Assembly: GCF_001677275.1 (NCBI RefSeq)
Contig: NZ_CP016178.1
Coordinates: 248,001-312,000, forward strand
DNA from: Vibrio breoganii
Lineage (GTDB): Bacteria > Pseudomonadota > Gammaproteobacteria > Enterobacterales > Vibrionaceae
Length of the DNA: 64,000 nt
Direction of reading: 5' to 3'
Part shown: one piece after another, positions 1-6,984 of the stretch
How positions within the stretch are numbered: the stretch's first letter is position 1
How the letters are laid out: each line of letters begins with the position of its first letter
Notes under the pieces: generated by a model
What the model saw: only the letters and a program-made list of their open reading frames with translations
Told to the model about the DNA's origin: nothing
Database searches by the model: none
Program-made: the position numbers and the translations under genes

Positions 1-718
1 GGCGGTTGCTAAGAACTCAGATCGAATTCTTACAGGCATTAATTTCAAATATGAAAGTAACGCTGACGAGATTCATAACTCGCAAATACATCATATCCAG
101 CATTCAGCGTGGGATGCTAACTCACAAGCTAAAGTAGCTAAGATATGGGGACGAGTTGCGTTCGTTGTTAACTCACCTCGTTTTGCTAAGCGCTTTAATG
201 AAGAAACTGGTTTATTAGATCCTCAAACGTTTACCGGTGGTATCGGAGATGCAGCATCTGTACCTGCGGATTATCAAGCATTTATTGATGTTGCTTCTGA
301 TGCTCTGCAAAAAGGGGATAACTCTTATAAGCTGGAAGCATTTGAAAACCAAATTGACCCTAGTACCGGCAAGGAGCTAAGCTCGGGTGGTAATGCTTGG
401 GGCCAAATGGGTTCGCCTGAACTATTTTTGAATCCAGTCGAAATTACTAATTCTCCCATTAATCAAACTGCTCCTTTGCTATTGCATGAGTTGACTCATA
501 CTTTTGGTTATACTCACACTGCTGCAGACCAGACTACGGTACAGTTTGTTCCAAACAACATCCCATATTTTGTACAATTGATTACTACTCCAGGTGGTAT
601 GAACGATTCGGACTACTCAGACTTAGGAGCCTTATCACAGGAAATACTTGCCAAGAATATGACACCTCCGAATACTAGAGAAAACACAGACTTATTTACT
701 CAATACTTTGGTCAATAA
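1..718 (+). CDS. Metzincin-like zinc metalloprotease, 3' part (5' end outside window)
   Basis: The reading frame is open from the first bases of the window to TAA at 716-718, so the N-terminus is missing. The coding part carries HELTHTFGYTH at 485-517, a full HExxHxxGxxH zinc site (three His ligands, catalytic Glu) of the metzincin clan, followed about 30 residues later by a GGMND stretch that could be the Met-turn. The segment before it is rich in Asn, Gly and Asp, as in secreted proteases. A secreted protein-degrading enzyme is the likely role, but no signal peptide can be seen because the start is off the window. A hairpin terminator follows directly. I do not recognise a specific family member. 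Confidence 0.8.
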   Translation, partial: AVAKNSDRILTGINFKYESNADEIHNSQIHHIQHSAWDANSQAKVAKIWGRVAFVVNSPRFAKRFNEETGLLDPQTFTGGIGDAASVPADYQAFIDVASDALQKGDNSYKLEAFENQIDPSTGKELSSGGNAWGQMGSPELFLNPVEITNSPINQTAPLLLHELTHTFGYTHTAADQTTVQFVPNNIPYFVQLITTPGGMNDSDYSDLGALSQEILAKNMTPPNTRENTDLFTQYFGQ

Positions 719-732
719 CTCCTTAGAATAAA

Positions 733-771
733 AAAGGGCTTCAAGCTAGATGAGTAACTTGAGGCCCTTTT
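733..771. terminator. Bidirectional intrinsic terminator
   Basis: Stem AAAGGGCTTCAAG / CTTGAGGCCCTTT with A-run before and T-run after, so it can end both the protease gene (+) and the converging nuclease fragment (-). Confidence 0.85.
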
Positions 772-800
772 ATGTTTGAATACTAAATCTATTTAGTTAA

Positions 801-988
801 CTATTTGCCATTGCCATTGCCATTGCCATTGCCATTGCCATTGCCATTGCCATTGCCATTGCCATTGGTTTTGAATTGAAAAACAACAATCGCAGGATCA
901 TGATCGGAAGAGCGGTATGGATCACCGTATTTTGGAAGGTCGCCACTGTATTGAGCTGAGTACTCAAATAGCGTTGACTCTACAGCAT
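801..988 (-). pseudogene. Extracellular endonuclease/exonuclease (ExeM/Xds-like), C-terminal fragment
   Basis: Reading the minus strand from the IS boundary gives a C-terminus with INAVESTLFEYSAQYSGD, then DPYRSSDHDPAIVVFQF. SDHDP is the last catalytic motif of the endonuclease/exonuclease/phosphatase (DNase I-like) fold, and YRSSDHDPAIV is typical of the large secreted nucleases of Vibrio and Shewanella. The protein then ends in a tail of ten Asn-Gly pairs and Lys. The frame runs into the IS3-family element at 989, and the sequence on the far side of the element does not continue it: in the joined frame there is a stop (TAA) a few codons upstream and no similarity to the nuclease. Only the 3' end of the gene is therefore left here. 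Confidence 0.75.
805..864 (-). repeat. Hexanucleotide tandem repeat (TTGCCA)10 coding for Asn-Gly
   Basis: Ten perfect copies of TTGCCA (GGCAAT class on the minus strand) encode the NG tail of the nuclease fragment. Units of 6 bp keep the frame whatever the copy number, so slippage would change tail length without breaking the protein. Confidence 0.95.
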
Positions 989-1050
989 TGATCCGCCCCA
1001 GCAGTTTTGGACACCGAGTTAAGTGAGTACAATCACTAACGAGGTGAACA

Positions 1051-1335
1051 ATGACAACTAAGAAAACTAGAATTAAACATTCCCCTGAATTTAAAGCAGA
1101 AACTTTGAAGCTAGCAGAGAAAGTCGGAGTAGCTGCTGCAGCAAGACAGCTTTCTTTACATGAATCTCAAATCTATGGGTGGCGGAAGAACTCGAAGAAA
1201 GACACCAATACGAGTCAGCGAGAGCAAGAGCTAGCCGCAGAGGTTGCCAAGCTCAAAAGGCAATTGGCTGAGCAATCAGAAGAGCTAGAAATTGTAAAAA
1301 AGGCCGCCACCTACTTCGCGAAAAATCTAAAGTAA
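1051..1335 (+). CDS. IS3-family transposase OrfA (helix-turn-helix, 94 aa)
   Basis: The N-terminal half is the HTH domain that binds the IS ends (SPEFKAETLKLAEKVGV, QIYGWR). The C-terminal half is a leucine-zipper-like coiled coil ending KKAATYFAKNLK, very close to OrfA of IS3 itself. The frame contains AAAAAAG at 1296-1302, split A AAA AAG in the zero frame, so ribosomes can slip -1 into orfB to make the OrfAB transposase. OrfA alone normally acts as a regulator of transposition. Confidence 0.95.
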   Translation: MTTKKTRIKHSPEFKAETLKLAEKVGVAAAARQLSLHESQIYGWRKNSKKDTNTSQREQELAAEVAKLKRQLAEQSEELEIVKKAATYFAKNLK

Positions 1336-1349
1336 ATTGCTATGAATTT

Positions 1350-2201
1350 ATGCTCGAACACCTGCTTTGCTTCAATATCGTGCGTATGGCTAAGGTGTTA
1401 GGGGTATCCCGAAGTGGGTTTTATTACTGGATTAAACATCGCCATAAGGCCATTCAACGCGAGGCAATACGTCAAAAGCTTGATACAAAAGTCAAAGAAG
1501 CTTTTGACAACAGCAAGGGCCGAGATGGCTCAAGGCGAATCCAAAAAGAACTGTCTGAAAGCGGTAATAACCACAATGTTAAAACCATTGCGGCCAGTAT
1601 GAAGCGTCAAGATTTAACGCCGAAAGCGGCACGCAAATTTAAGTGCACTACAGACAGCAAGCATCAAATGCCTGTTGCTCCAAACTTGTTGGCTCAGAAC
1701 TTTAACGCAGCGGCTCCCAATGAAAAGTGGGCGGGAGACATCACCTATGTTGCGACAAGCGAAGGCTGGCTGTACTTGGCGGTAATTATTGACCTTTACT
1801 CAAGACAAGTAATCGGATGGTCCATGGATACTAGAATGACAGCTACGCTCGTCTGCGATGCATTATCAATGGCTTTGTTCCGTCGCGGGTTCCCTGAGCA
1901 GGTTATCGTTCATAGTGATCGAGGTAGTCAGTACTGCTCAAAAGATTATCGAAACATCATAAAGGGCTATAATCTAAAGCAAAGTATGAGTAGGAAAGGA
2001 AACTGTTGGGACAATGCTTGTGTTGAGAGCTTCTTCCATTCAATGAAAGTAGAAGCGATCCAATATGAGCCGATTATGACGAGAGACCAGATGCGGCAAA
2101 CGATCTTCGAGTACATAGAGGTTGATTATAATCGGACGAGAAGGCACAGTGCTCTTGGGTATCTAAGCCCAGTTAACTTTGAACAACAAAATGTCGCTTA
2201 A
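1350..2201 (+). CDS. IS3-family transposase OrfB (DDE integrase domain, 283 aa)
   Basis: An rve-type DDE catalytic core is present with its three acidic residues visible in AGDITYV, VIVHSDRGSQY and NACVESFFHSMK. An HTH_21 segment precedes the core. The frame stays open upstream of the ATG through RESKVNCYEF-like codons to about 1302, as expected if the active product is an OrfAB fusion made by -1 frameshifting at 1296-1302; the annotated ATG may not be used on its own. No stop or deletion interrupts it. Confidence 0.95.
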   Translation: MLEHLLCFNIVRMAKVLGVSRSGFYYWIKHRHKAIQREAIRQKLDTKVKEAFDNSKGRDGSRRIQKELSESGNNHNVKTIAASMKRQDLTPKAARKFKCTTDSKHQMPVAPNLLAQNFNAAAPNEKWAGDITYVATSEGWLYLAVIIDLYSRQVIGWSMDTRMTATLVCDALSMALFRRGFPEQVIVHSDRGSQYCSKDYRNIIKGYNLKQSMSRKGNCWDNACVESFFHSMKVEAIQYEPIMTRDQMRQTIFEYIEVDYNRTRRHSALGYLSPVNFEQQNVA

Positions 2202-2231
2202 TGAAGTGTCCAGTCTTGCTGGTGCAGATCA

Positions 2232-2304
2232 CATTGAGTCTGAACACCCAGTGTTAGAAGATTTCGACGAACTGACCGTTACTTTAAACTTACTTGAACG
2301 ATAA
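2232..2304 (+). pseudogene. Possible 3' remnant of a plus-strand gene cut by the IS
   Basis: Right of the IS a short plus-strand frame reads HIESEHPVLEDFDELTVTL, then NLLER and a stop at 2302-2304, and a strong hairpin terminator follows 23 bp later. That arrangement looks like a real gene end. Upstream of the IS the same frame hits a stop (TGA at 975-977), so nothing continues it. The family is not recognised; it may be chance. Confidence 0.3.
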
Positions 2305-2326
2305 GATTGATCTAGTAATTTAACTA

Positions 2327-2356
2327 GCCGCTCTAATTTCGTTAAATTAGAGCGGC
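2327..2356 (+). terminator. Intrinsic terminator
   Basis: GCCGCTCTAATTT / AAATTAGAGCGGC with a CGTT loop, 13-bp stem, followed by ATTT. Confidence 0.75.
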
Positions 2357-2892
2357 ATTTATGTTTATGCACGTAAATTGTTAGTTTATTTTTGAAGTTC
2401 TTGCTTAAGCGATCTCGACGCTTTTCAGCGAAATAGTGAGTGAAAGATCTATTCTTCAGAGGGCACTTGTGCTTTCTATCTAAGCTTTTCCCGTAGTACT
2501 TTGTGTATAAATACACTTAAATTACTCAGGTACAGAGAAGAGCAAAAAACTGATTATCTTCAAAAAAAACCAAAATCGAAAAGGATGATGACAAAAGTGT
2601 CGCTAAAGATAAAAGATTGCTTAGGAAGTCTAGGCTAAGAATGAGCTTGAGAGTCTGCTTTCCTGTTTCGATATTTGAGTTGGGCTTAGTCCACATACAC
2701 ATAAGTAACGGATGCTTATTACTGTAAGCCTTTTCTCAAGAATTGGAGCTCATAATTATTCTAAGTGATGGCTGCAATTAGCATGGTTAACCTACTGTGG
2801 CTGGAAAGTGGGGACCACCACTCAAGTCGTAGTATCCGCTAAACCTCCTTTTTTCGTTCCAAAGATGAAACCTTCAGTTGTAACTATTGCAC
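2357..2892. other. Intergenic stretch without a recognisable gene
   Basis: About 540 bases, AT-rich. Short open frames occur on both strands but lack ribosome sites and read through the terminator at 2327-2356, so none is supported. The promoter and leader of the purine permease must lie in its right-hand part. Confidence 0.5.
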
Positions 2893-2908
2893 ACGCAAAC
2901 GTTTACCT
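2893..2908 (+). promoter_or_regulatory. PurR operator
   Basis: ACGCAAACGTTTACCT matches the gammaproteobacterial PurR consensus (ANGCAANCGNTTNCNT) at every fixed position. It lies about 90 bp before the permease start, so repression of purine uptake by PurR with hypoxanthine or guanine as corepressor is expected. Confidence 0.85.
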
Positions 2909-2997
2909 GTATTTTCTCGCCTCTGAAATCTTTACTCACATTTTTGATGAAGAACGCTTCTATTTATTCGTTTTTCTAGCAATACAAAGGAAATAGC

Positions 2998-4362
2998 ATG
3001 TCCGAGAATAGCGCACCCCAAGCAAACGGTGCATCTGCAAAAGGCAGTTGGTTAGACACCTTCTTCTTGATTTCACAACGTGGCAGTAATGTACGCCGTG
3101 AAGTGGTAGCGGGTTTAACAACCTTCTTGGCGATGGTGTACTCAGTAATTGTGGTACCAAGCATGTTAGGTGCTGCGGGCTTTGACCAAGGCTCAGTGTT
3201 TATCGCAACGTGTTTAGTAGCAGCGTTTGGCTCTTTGTTGATGGGTCTTTGGGCTAATCTGCCAATGGCGATTGGCTGTGCTATTTCATTAACCGCCTTT
3301 ACTGCTTTTAGCTTGGTTCTAGGACAGGGCATCTCTATTCCTGTTGCTCTAGGCGCAGTGTTCTTAATGGGTGTTATCTTTACTGCGATCACGGTTACCG
3401 GTGTACGTCAGTGGATCTTAACGAACCTACCTGCTGGTATCGCCCACGGTACAGGTATCGGCATCGGCTTGTTTTTGCTTCTTATTGCAGCAAGTGGTGT
3501 TGGCCTTGTTATCAAGAACCCAGTAGAGGGCTTGCCGGTAACATTGGGTGAATTCACGTCTTTCCCTGTGATCATGTCAATGCTAGGTCTAGCGGCTATC
3601 TTTGGCCTAGAGAAGCGTCAGGTTCCTGGTGGTATCTTGCTAGTCATTATCGCTATCTCGGTATTTGGTTTGATCTTTGACCCTTCAGTGCAATATCAAG
3701 GCTTCTTTGCCCTTCCAAGCATTGGCGGTGAAAACTCGTTGATTGGCACTATGGATATCATGGGTGCACTTAACCCTATCGTCTTGCCAAGTGTGCTTGC
3801 TTTGGTGATGACCGCTATCTTTGATGCGACGGGTACGATTCGCGCGGTAGCCGGTCAAGCAAACCTTCTTGATAAAGACGGCAACATTATCGATGGTGGC
3901 AAAGCGCTGACCTCGGATTCTGTTTCAAGTATCGTTTCTGGCGCTGTAGGTGGCGCTCCTGCGGCGGTTTACATTGAGTCAGCAGCAGGTACAGCAGCGG
4001 GCGGTAAAACGGGTTTAACCGCTGTAGTGGTAGGTGTGCTTTTCTTATTCCTACTTTTCTTGGCTCCAATTAGCTACCTAGTGCCTGCCTATGCAACGGC
4101 GCCTGCGCTAATGTACGTGGGCCTACTAATGCTGGGCAACGTTCGCAAGCTAGACTTCGACGACTCTGTAGATGCACTTGCCGGTCTTGTTTGTGCCGTG
4201 TTCATCGTACTGACAGGTAACATAGTAACGGGCATTATGCTTGGCTTCCTGTGCTTGGTTGTAGGGCGCGTGTTCGCTGGAGAATGGAAGAAGCTAAACC
4301 TAGGTATCGTGCTGATCACTATCGTTCTAGTTGCCTTCTATGCAGGTGGCTGGGCTATCTAA
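2998..4362 (+). CDS. NCS2/AzgA-family purine permease (454 aa)
   Basis: A highly hydrophobic inner-membrane protein with the AzgA-type signature of the NCS2 nucleobase transporters: N-terminal [15 protein letters not shown], the central [18 protein letters not shown] segment and the [20 protein letters not shown] loop. E. coli relatives of this type (PurP/AdeP, GhxP, GhxQ) import adenine, guanine or hypoxanthine with protons. The PurR box about 90 bp upstream supports a purine substrate; which base cannot be told from sequence. Start ATG follows an AAGGAAAT ribosome site. No partner gene is in the same transcription unit; a MITE-like element follows. Confidence 0.92.
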   Translation: MSENSAPQANGASAKGSWLDTFFLISQRGSNVRREVVAGLTTFLAMVYSVIVVPSMLGAAGFDQGSVFIATCLVAAFGSLLMGLWANLPMAIGCAISLTAFTAFSLVLGQGISIPVALGAVFLMGVIFTAITVTGVRQWILTNLPAGIAHGTGIGIGLFLLLIAASGVGLVIKNPVEGLPVTLGEFTSFPVIMSMLGLAAIFGLEKRQVPGGILLVIIAISVFGLIFDPSVQYQGFFALPSIGGENSLIGTMDIMGALNPIVLPSVLALVMTAIFDATGTIRAVAGQANLLDKDGNIIDGGKALTSDSVSSIVSGAVGGAPAAVYIESAAGTAAGGKTGLTAVVVGVLFLFLLFLAPISYLVPAYATAPALMYVGLLMLGNVRKLDFDDSVDALAGLVCAVFIVLTGNIVTGIMLGFLCLVVGRVFAGEWKKLNLGIVLITIVLVAFYAGGWAI

Positions 4363-4395
4363 AGCTCGTAACCAAATAACTTTCTTTAGTACCTA

Positions 4396-4658
4396 GGGTC
4401 TGTTGATCTTTTGAGGTTATTTTTGTAGCGATTTGTTGGGTATTAATACAAGGCAGTCGCTTTTAGGTGTGGTGGTTCCACATGAAAAGTGACTAACGCG
4501 GTAGAAATGCCCAACAAAGCGCTACCCGAAGGGCTCGACCAGAACCCATTTACTCATCGTTGAGCGACTTTTGCTTAGATGACTAGGCGGCAAGTCCCTC
4601 GCCTTGATTAAATGACTTCTGGTCGAGCAAAATTTAATCGCAAAAGGTCAACAGACCC
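4396..4658. mobile_element. MITE-like non-autonomous element, 263 bp
   Basis: Terminal inverted repeats GGGTCTGTTGATCTTTTG (left) and CAAAAGGTCAACAGACCC (right) differ at one position and enclose about 227 bp with no open frame of note. TA (or CTAG) flanks both ends, consistent with a TA/YTAR target duplication of IS630- or IS5-type transposases. No transposase lies inside, so it would have to be mobilised in trans. No second copy was seen in the window. Confidence 0.75.
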
Positions 4659-4774
4659 TAGCTTTGGCTAGGTATTTTTTTATCTGATTTACTCGCTCTT
4701 GAATAACATGCTGAAATTTTCTGCTCATCTATCATTTCTATATTGAGGACAATAACAACGTATAGGGAATGATC

Positions 4775-5230
4775 ATGAGACTGAAGAGCTTGCTTCGACT
4801 ACTAAGTGCACTAGTTATGGTGTTTACGTTGACCCGCCCAGCATTGGCGATTGAGCCCGTTTATAGTGACTTCTTTGGTAAGGCGATTCAGGGCTATGAT
4901 CCCGTTGCTTATTTTGCAGAGGGCAAACCTGTAGAGGGAAGCAAACAATATCAGTATGAATGGAATGATGCGACTTGGTACTTTTCCTCAAGTAAAAACC
5001 AAAGTGCCTTTATCGAGAATCCTGAGAAATACGCACCGCAATATGGCGGCTATTGTGCTTGGGCTGTGAGTCAGGGATACACCGCCAAGATAGACCCGAA
5101 TGCTTGGTATATTCACGACGATAAGCTTTACCTAAACTACAACAAATCCATTCAAGCCAAATGGCAAAAAGACATCCCTAGAAACGTTGCTAATGCGGAT
5201 GTTAACTGGCCAAGTTTGTTGGCTAATTAA
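4775..5230 (+). CDS. YHS-domain periplasmic/secreted protein (151 aa)
   Basis: A signal peptide ends around TRPALAIEP. The rest is dominated by a YHS domain (GYDPVAYFAEGKPVEGS, then WYFSSSKNQSAFIENPEKYAPQYGGYCAWAVSQG), a small fold found in metal-handling and copper-resistance proteins. Two ATGs are close together; the second (4775) is preferred because AGGGA at 4764-4768 is correctly spaced from it and abuts the first (4769). The gene stands alone and shares a terminator with the converging YeaR-like gene. The exact role is unknown. Confidence 0.85.
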   Translation: MRLKSLLRLLSALVMVFTLTRPALAIEPVYSDFFGKAIQGYDPVAYFAEGKPVEGSKQYQYEWNDATWYFSSSKNQSAFIENPEKYAPQYGGYCAWAVSQGYTAKIDPNAWYIHDDKLYLNYNKSIQAKWQKDIPRNVANADVNWPSLLAN

Positions 5231-5233
5231 AAT

Positions 5234-5270
5234 AGAGCAATGGCGCTTTCACAATGCCATTGCTCCTTTC
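5234..5270. terminator. Intrinsic terminator between converging genes
   Basis: GAGCAATGGC / GCCATTGCTC, 10-bp stem with an 11-nt loop, followed by CTTTC. Confidence 0.75.
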
Positions 5271-5283
5271 TCATGAATTAAGG

Positions 5284-5625
5284 TTAAGATTTTTTTGCGT
5301 GGAACATAGGCTGATCGCGTTTGTCTGCATTGGACCAGAAATTGATATTGAATTGGGCATCATCTGTCATTTCAATGCGATGCCAGTATTGTGGTGGGCT
5401 AGTAGCAAACTGTCCGGCATGAATAACGACCGTTAATTCTGGCTCAGTTGCATGCTCATCAGCAAAGCCAAAATAGGTTACGCTACCTTCCATTACACAA
5501 AGCTGTCCAAACACCTCTGCCGCCGTATTGTGGTGGGTTAACAATGCTTGAGGTACGTTTTCTTTAGTAAAGAAAGGGGTCGAGCGTTGTATGGTCCAAT
5601 CTTTTGGGATTCGTAAATGGCTCAT
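5284..5625 (-). CDS. yeaR: YeaR/TehB-like cupin, DUF1971 (113 aa)
   Basis: Small single-domain cupin-like protein closely resembling E. coli YeaR: RSTPFFTKENVPQALLTHHNT, VMEGSVTYFGFADEH, AGQFATSPPQYWHRIEMTDD, FNINFW. YeaR-type proteins are induced by nitrate, nitrite or nitric oxide in E. coli; the biochemical function is not established. A GTG three codons upstream (5634) would lie within the AGGTGA ribosome site, so ATG at 5625 is chosen. A 56-residue ORF lies 40 bp upstream on the same strand and may be cotranscribed. Confidence 0.85.
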   Translation of the reverse strand: MSHLRIPKDWTIQRSTPFFTKENVPQALLTHHNTAAEVFGQLCVMEGSVTYFGFADEHATEPELTVVIHAGQFATSPPQYWHRIEMTDDAQFNINFWSNADKRDQPMFHAKKS

Positions 5626-5665
5626 AATTTTCACCTGTGTGATTAGATATAAAAGTATTCAGTTG

Positions 5666-5836
5666 TTATGACTTAGTAGAGCAACTCACCCATGCATTAC
5701 TTAGGCGATTAAGCACACTCGCAATGAAATAACCTATGGCATAGGTGTGTCTTACTTCGCAGCACTCTCTTGCATTGCAATGCAGCTCTTCAATAAAAGC
5801 TTCTTCTGTTCTGTTTTCTAAAAACATCTGGTACAT
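5666..5836 (-). CDS. Small protein of 56 aa, unknown
   Basis: Begins MYQMFLENRTEEAF and ends SNAWVSCSTKS. The frame has normal amino-acid composition with an amphipathic middle (YAIGYFIASVLNRLSNAW) and three clustered Cys (ELHCNARECCEV). A GAGAG element precedes the ATG by 6 bases. It lies just upstream of the YeaR-like gene on the same strand. I do not recognise a family; it could bind a metal through the Cys residues, but that is speculation. Confidence 0.5.
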   Translation of the reverse strand: MYQMFLENRTEEAFIEELHCNARECCEVRHTYAIGYFIASVLNRLSNAWVSCSTKS

Positions 5837-5980
5837 GCTGCTCTCTTGTCAAAATGATTAGTTCATTGATGTCTTAGATATAGCAAGTGCCGTGCCAGAA
5901 AAATTAATCACATAATTTCAATGAGTTAAGTTAAATGGATAAAAGATGTTGTCATATAGATAATCTTTCTTGTTATCAAT

Positions 5981-5999
5981 AATACAAATAGTTATCATT
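5981..5999 (+). promoter_or_regulatory. Candidate Fur box
   Basis: AATACAAATAGTTATCATT fits the Fur consensus AATGANAATNATTNTCATT at 14 of 17 fixed positions, and further GATAAT/TTATC half sites sit at 5959-5977. It lies about 140 bp before a ferric-siderophore reductase gene, as expected for iron control. Confidence 0.6.
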
Positions 6000-6139
6000 T
6001 AGATAATCCAGTGGGAGTTTGATAGACCCAAAAAGCGGGAGGGCGTGTCGATTGATTAATCTAGATACCGATTCTTTCTCGCCTCTTTGTAAAACAAGCT
6101 CTAATCTAAAAGAATCAGGTAGTTAACAGAGTAGTGAAT

Positions 6140-6916
6140 ATGAGCCGAAAAAAACCATCACCAAAGCGCGTCACTGTAGTCAGTTCTGATCAAATCTCCC
6201 CCAATATGCAGAGAATTCGATTGAAGGGTGAGGCGTTAGCGGCGTTTCCTGAAGATTGTGAGGGGAGCTATATAAAGTTCTTATTTGATTCTGAAGGCAA
6301 CACGATTGCAGCTATGGTGGAAGGGCAAAGACCTGTTATGCGAACGTATACCATACGTCGCTTTTTCCCTGATGAAAGCACTATTGAAGTCGACTTTGTC
6401 CGCCATATTACCCACGACTTACAATGTGGTTTTGCGGCCCGCTGGGCTAACACCGCTAAGGTCGGCGATGAAATTAGCATCATGGGGCCAGGCCCAATAG
6501 CTGATATTAATTTAGAGGCGGATTGGTTCTTCATGGTAGCGGATATGACAGGCCTTCCGGCACTATCTGCAAAGGCCCGCACTCTTCCTTCTGATGCTAA
6601 GGGCTATGCTGTCATTCAGGTTCATGAGCAAGAGGATATTCAGTCCATTGAACTCCCTTCGAATATGCAAGCGATATGGATCCACGCAGAAGGCTCACTA
6701 AGCGAGCATGCCCAAGCACAGACATGGCTTGATGGAAATCCATTTGTCTGGGTCGCTACAGACTTCGACTCTATGCGAGAACTGAGACAGTACTTCAGAA
6801 ATGATAAAGAAATCGATAAGCAAGATATCTATATCAGTAGTTACTGGAAGCAGGGCGTGTCAGAAGATGGCCATAAAGCGATCAAGAAGCAAGATGCTGA
6901 AGAGAGCGGTTTTTAG
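6140..6916 (+). CDS. Siderophore-interacting protein, ViuB-family ferric reductase (258 aa)
   Basis: The N-terminal half is an FAD-binding barrel (ferredoxin reductase-like) with RTYTIRRF, the RxYS/T-type flavin motif, and a GPGP stretch. The C-terminal half is the SIP domain (FVWVATDFDSMRELRQYF, then DIYISSYWKQG), which in ViuB/YqjH releases iron from ferric siderophores by NAD(P)H-dependent reduction in the cytoplasm. A candidate Fur box upstream fits. The GTG at 6134 is in frame, but ATG at 6140 is more probable. No siderophore synthesis or uptake gene is adjacent. Confidence 0.9.
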   Translation: MSRKKPSPKRVTVVSSDQISPNMQRIRLKGEALAAFPEDCEGSYIKFLFDSEGNTIAAMVEGQRPVMRTYTIRRFFPDESTIEVDFVRHITHDLQCGFAARWANTAKVGDEISIMGPGPIADINLEADWFFMVADMTGLPALSAKARTLPSDAKGYAVIQVHEQEDIQSIELPSNMQAIWIHAEGSLSEHAQAQTWLDGNPFVWVATDFDSMRELRQYFRNDKEIDKQDIYISSYWKQGVSEDGHKAIKKQDAEESGF

Positions 6917-6940
6917 TTGCCGTAATGAGAATATAGAAAT

Positions 6941-6971
6941 TAAGCCCTGCGAGTGCAGGGCTTAGTTTTTT
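6941..6971. terminator. Intrinsic terminator
   Basis: TAAGCCCTGC / GCAGGGCTTA stem followed by a T-run; shared by the converging viuB-like and malS genes. Confidence 0.85.
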
Positions 6972-6984
6972 TGGTGGTCAGGGT

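Larger units (their letters stand above)
989..2231 (+). mobile_element. IS3-family insertion sequence (IS3 subgroup), 1243 bp, complete
   Basis: The element starts TGATCCGCCCCAGCAG at 989 and ends with the imperfect inverted copy, whose complement reads TGATCTGCACCAGCAA. The three bases CAT are present both just before (986-988) and just after (2232-2234), the 3-bp target duplication usual for IS3. Inside are two overlapping frames, orfA and orfB, joined by a classic A AAA AAG slippery site at 1296-1302. Both frames and both ends look intact, so the copy may still be active. Confidence 0.93.

Noticed and set aside
2229..2516. 95-residue minus-strand frame
   Set aside because: It runs through a strong terminator and the end of the IS, has no ribosome site and resembles no protein.
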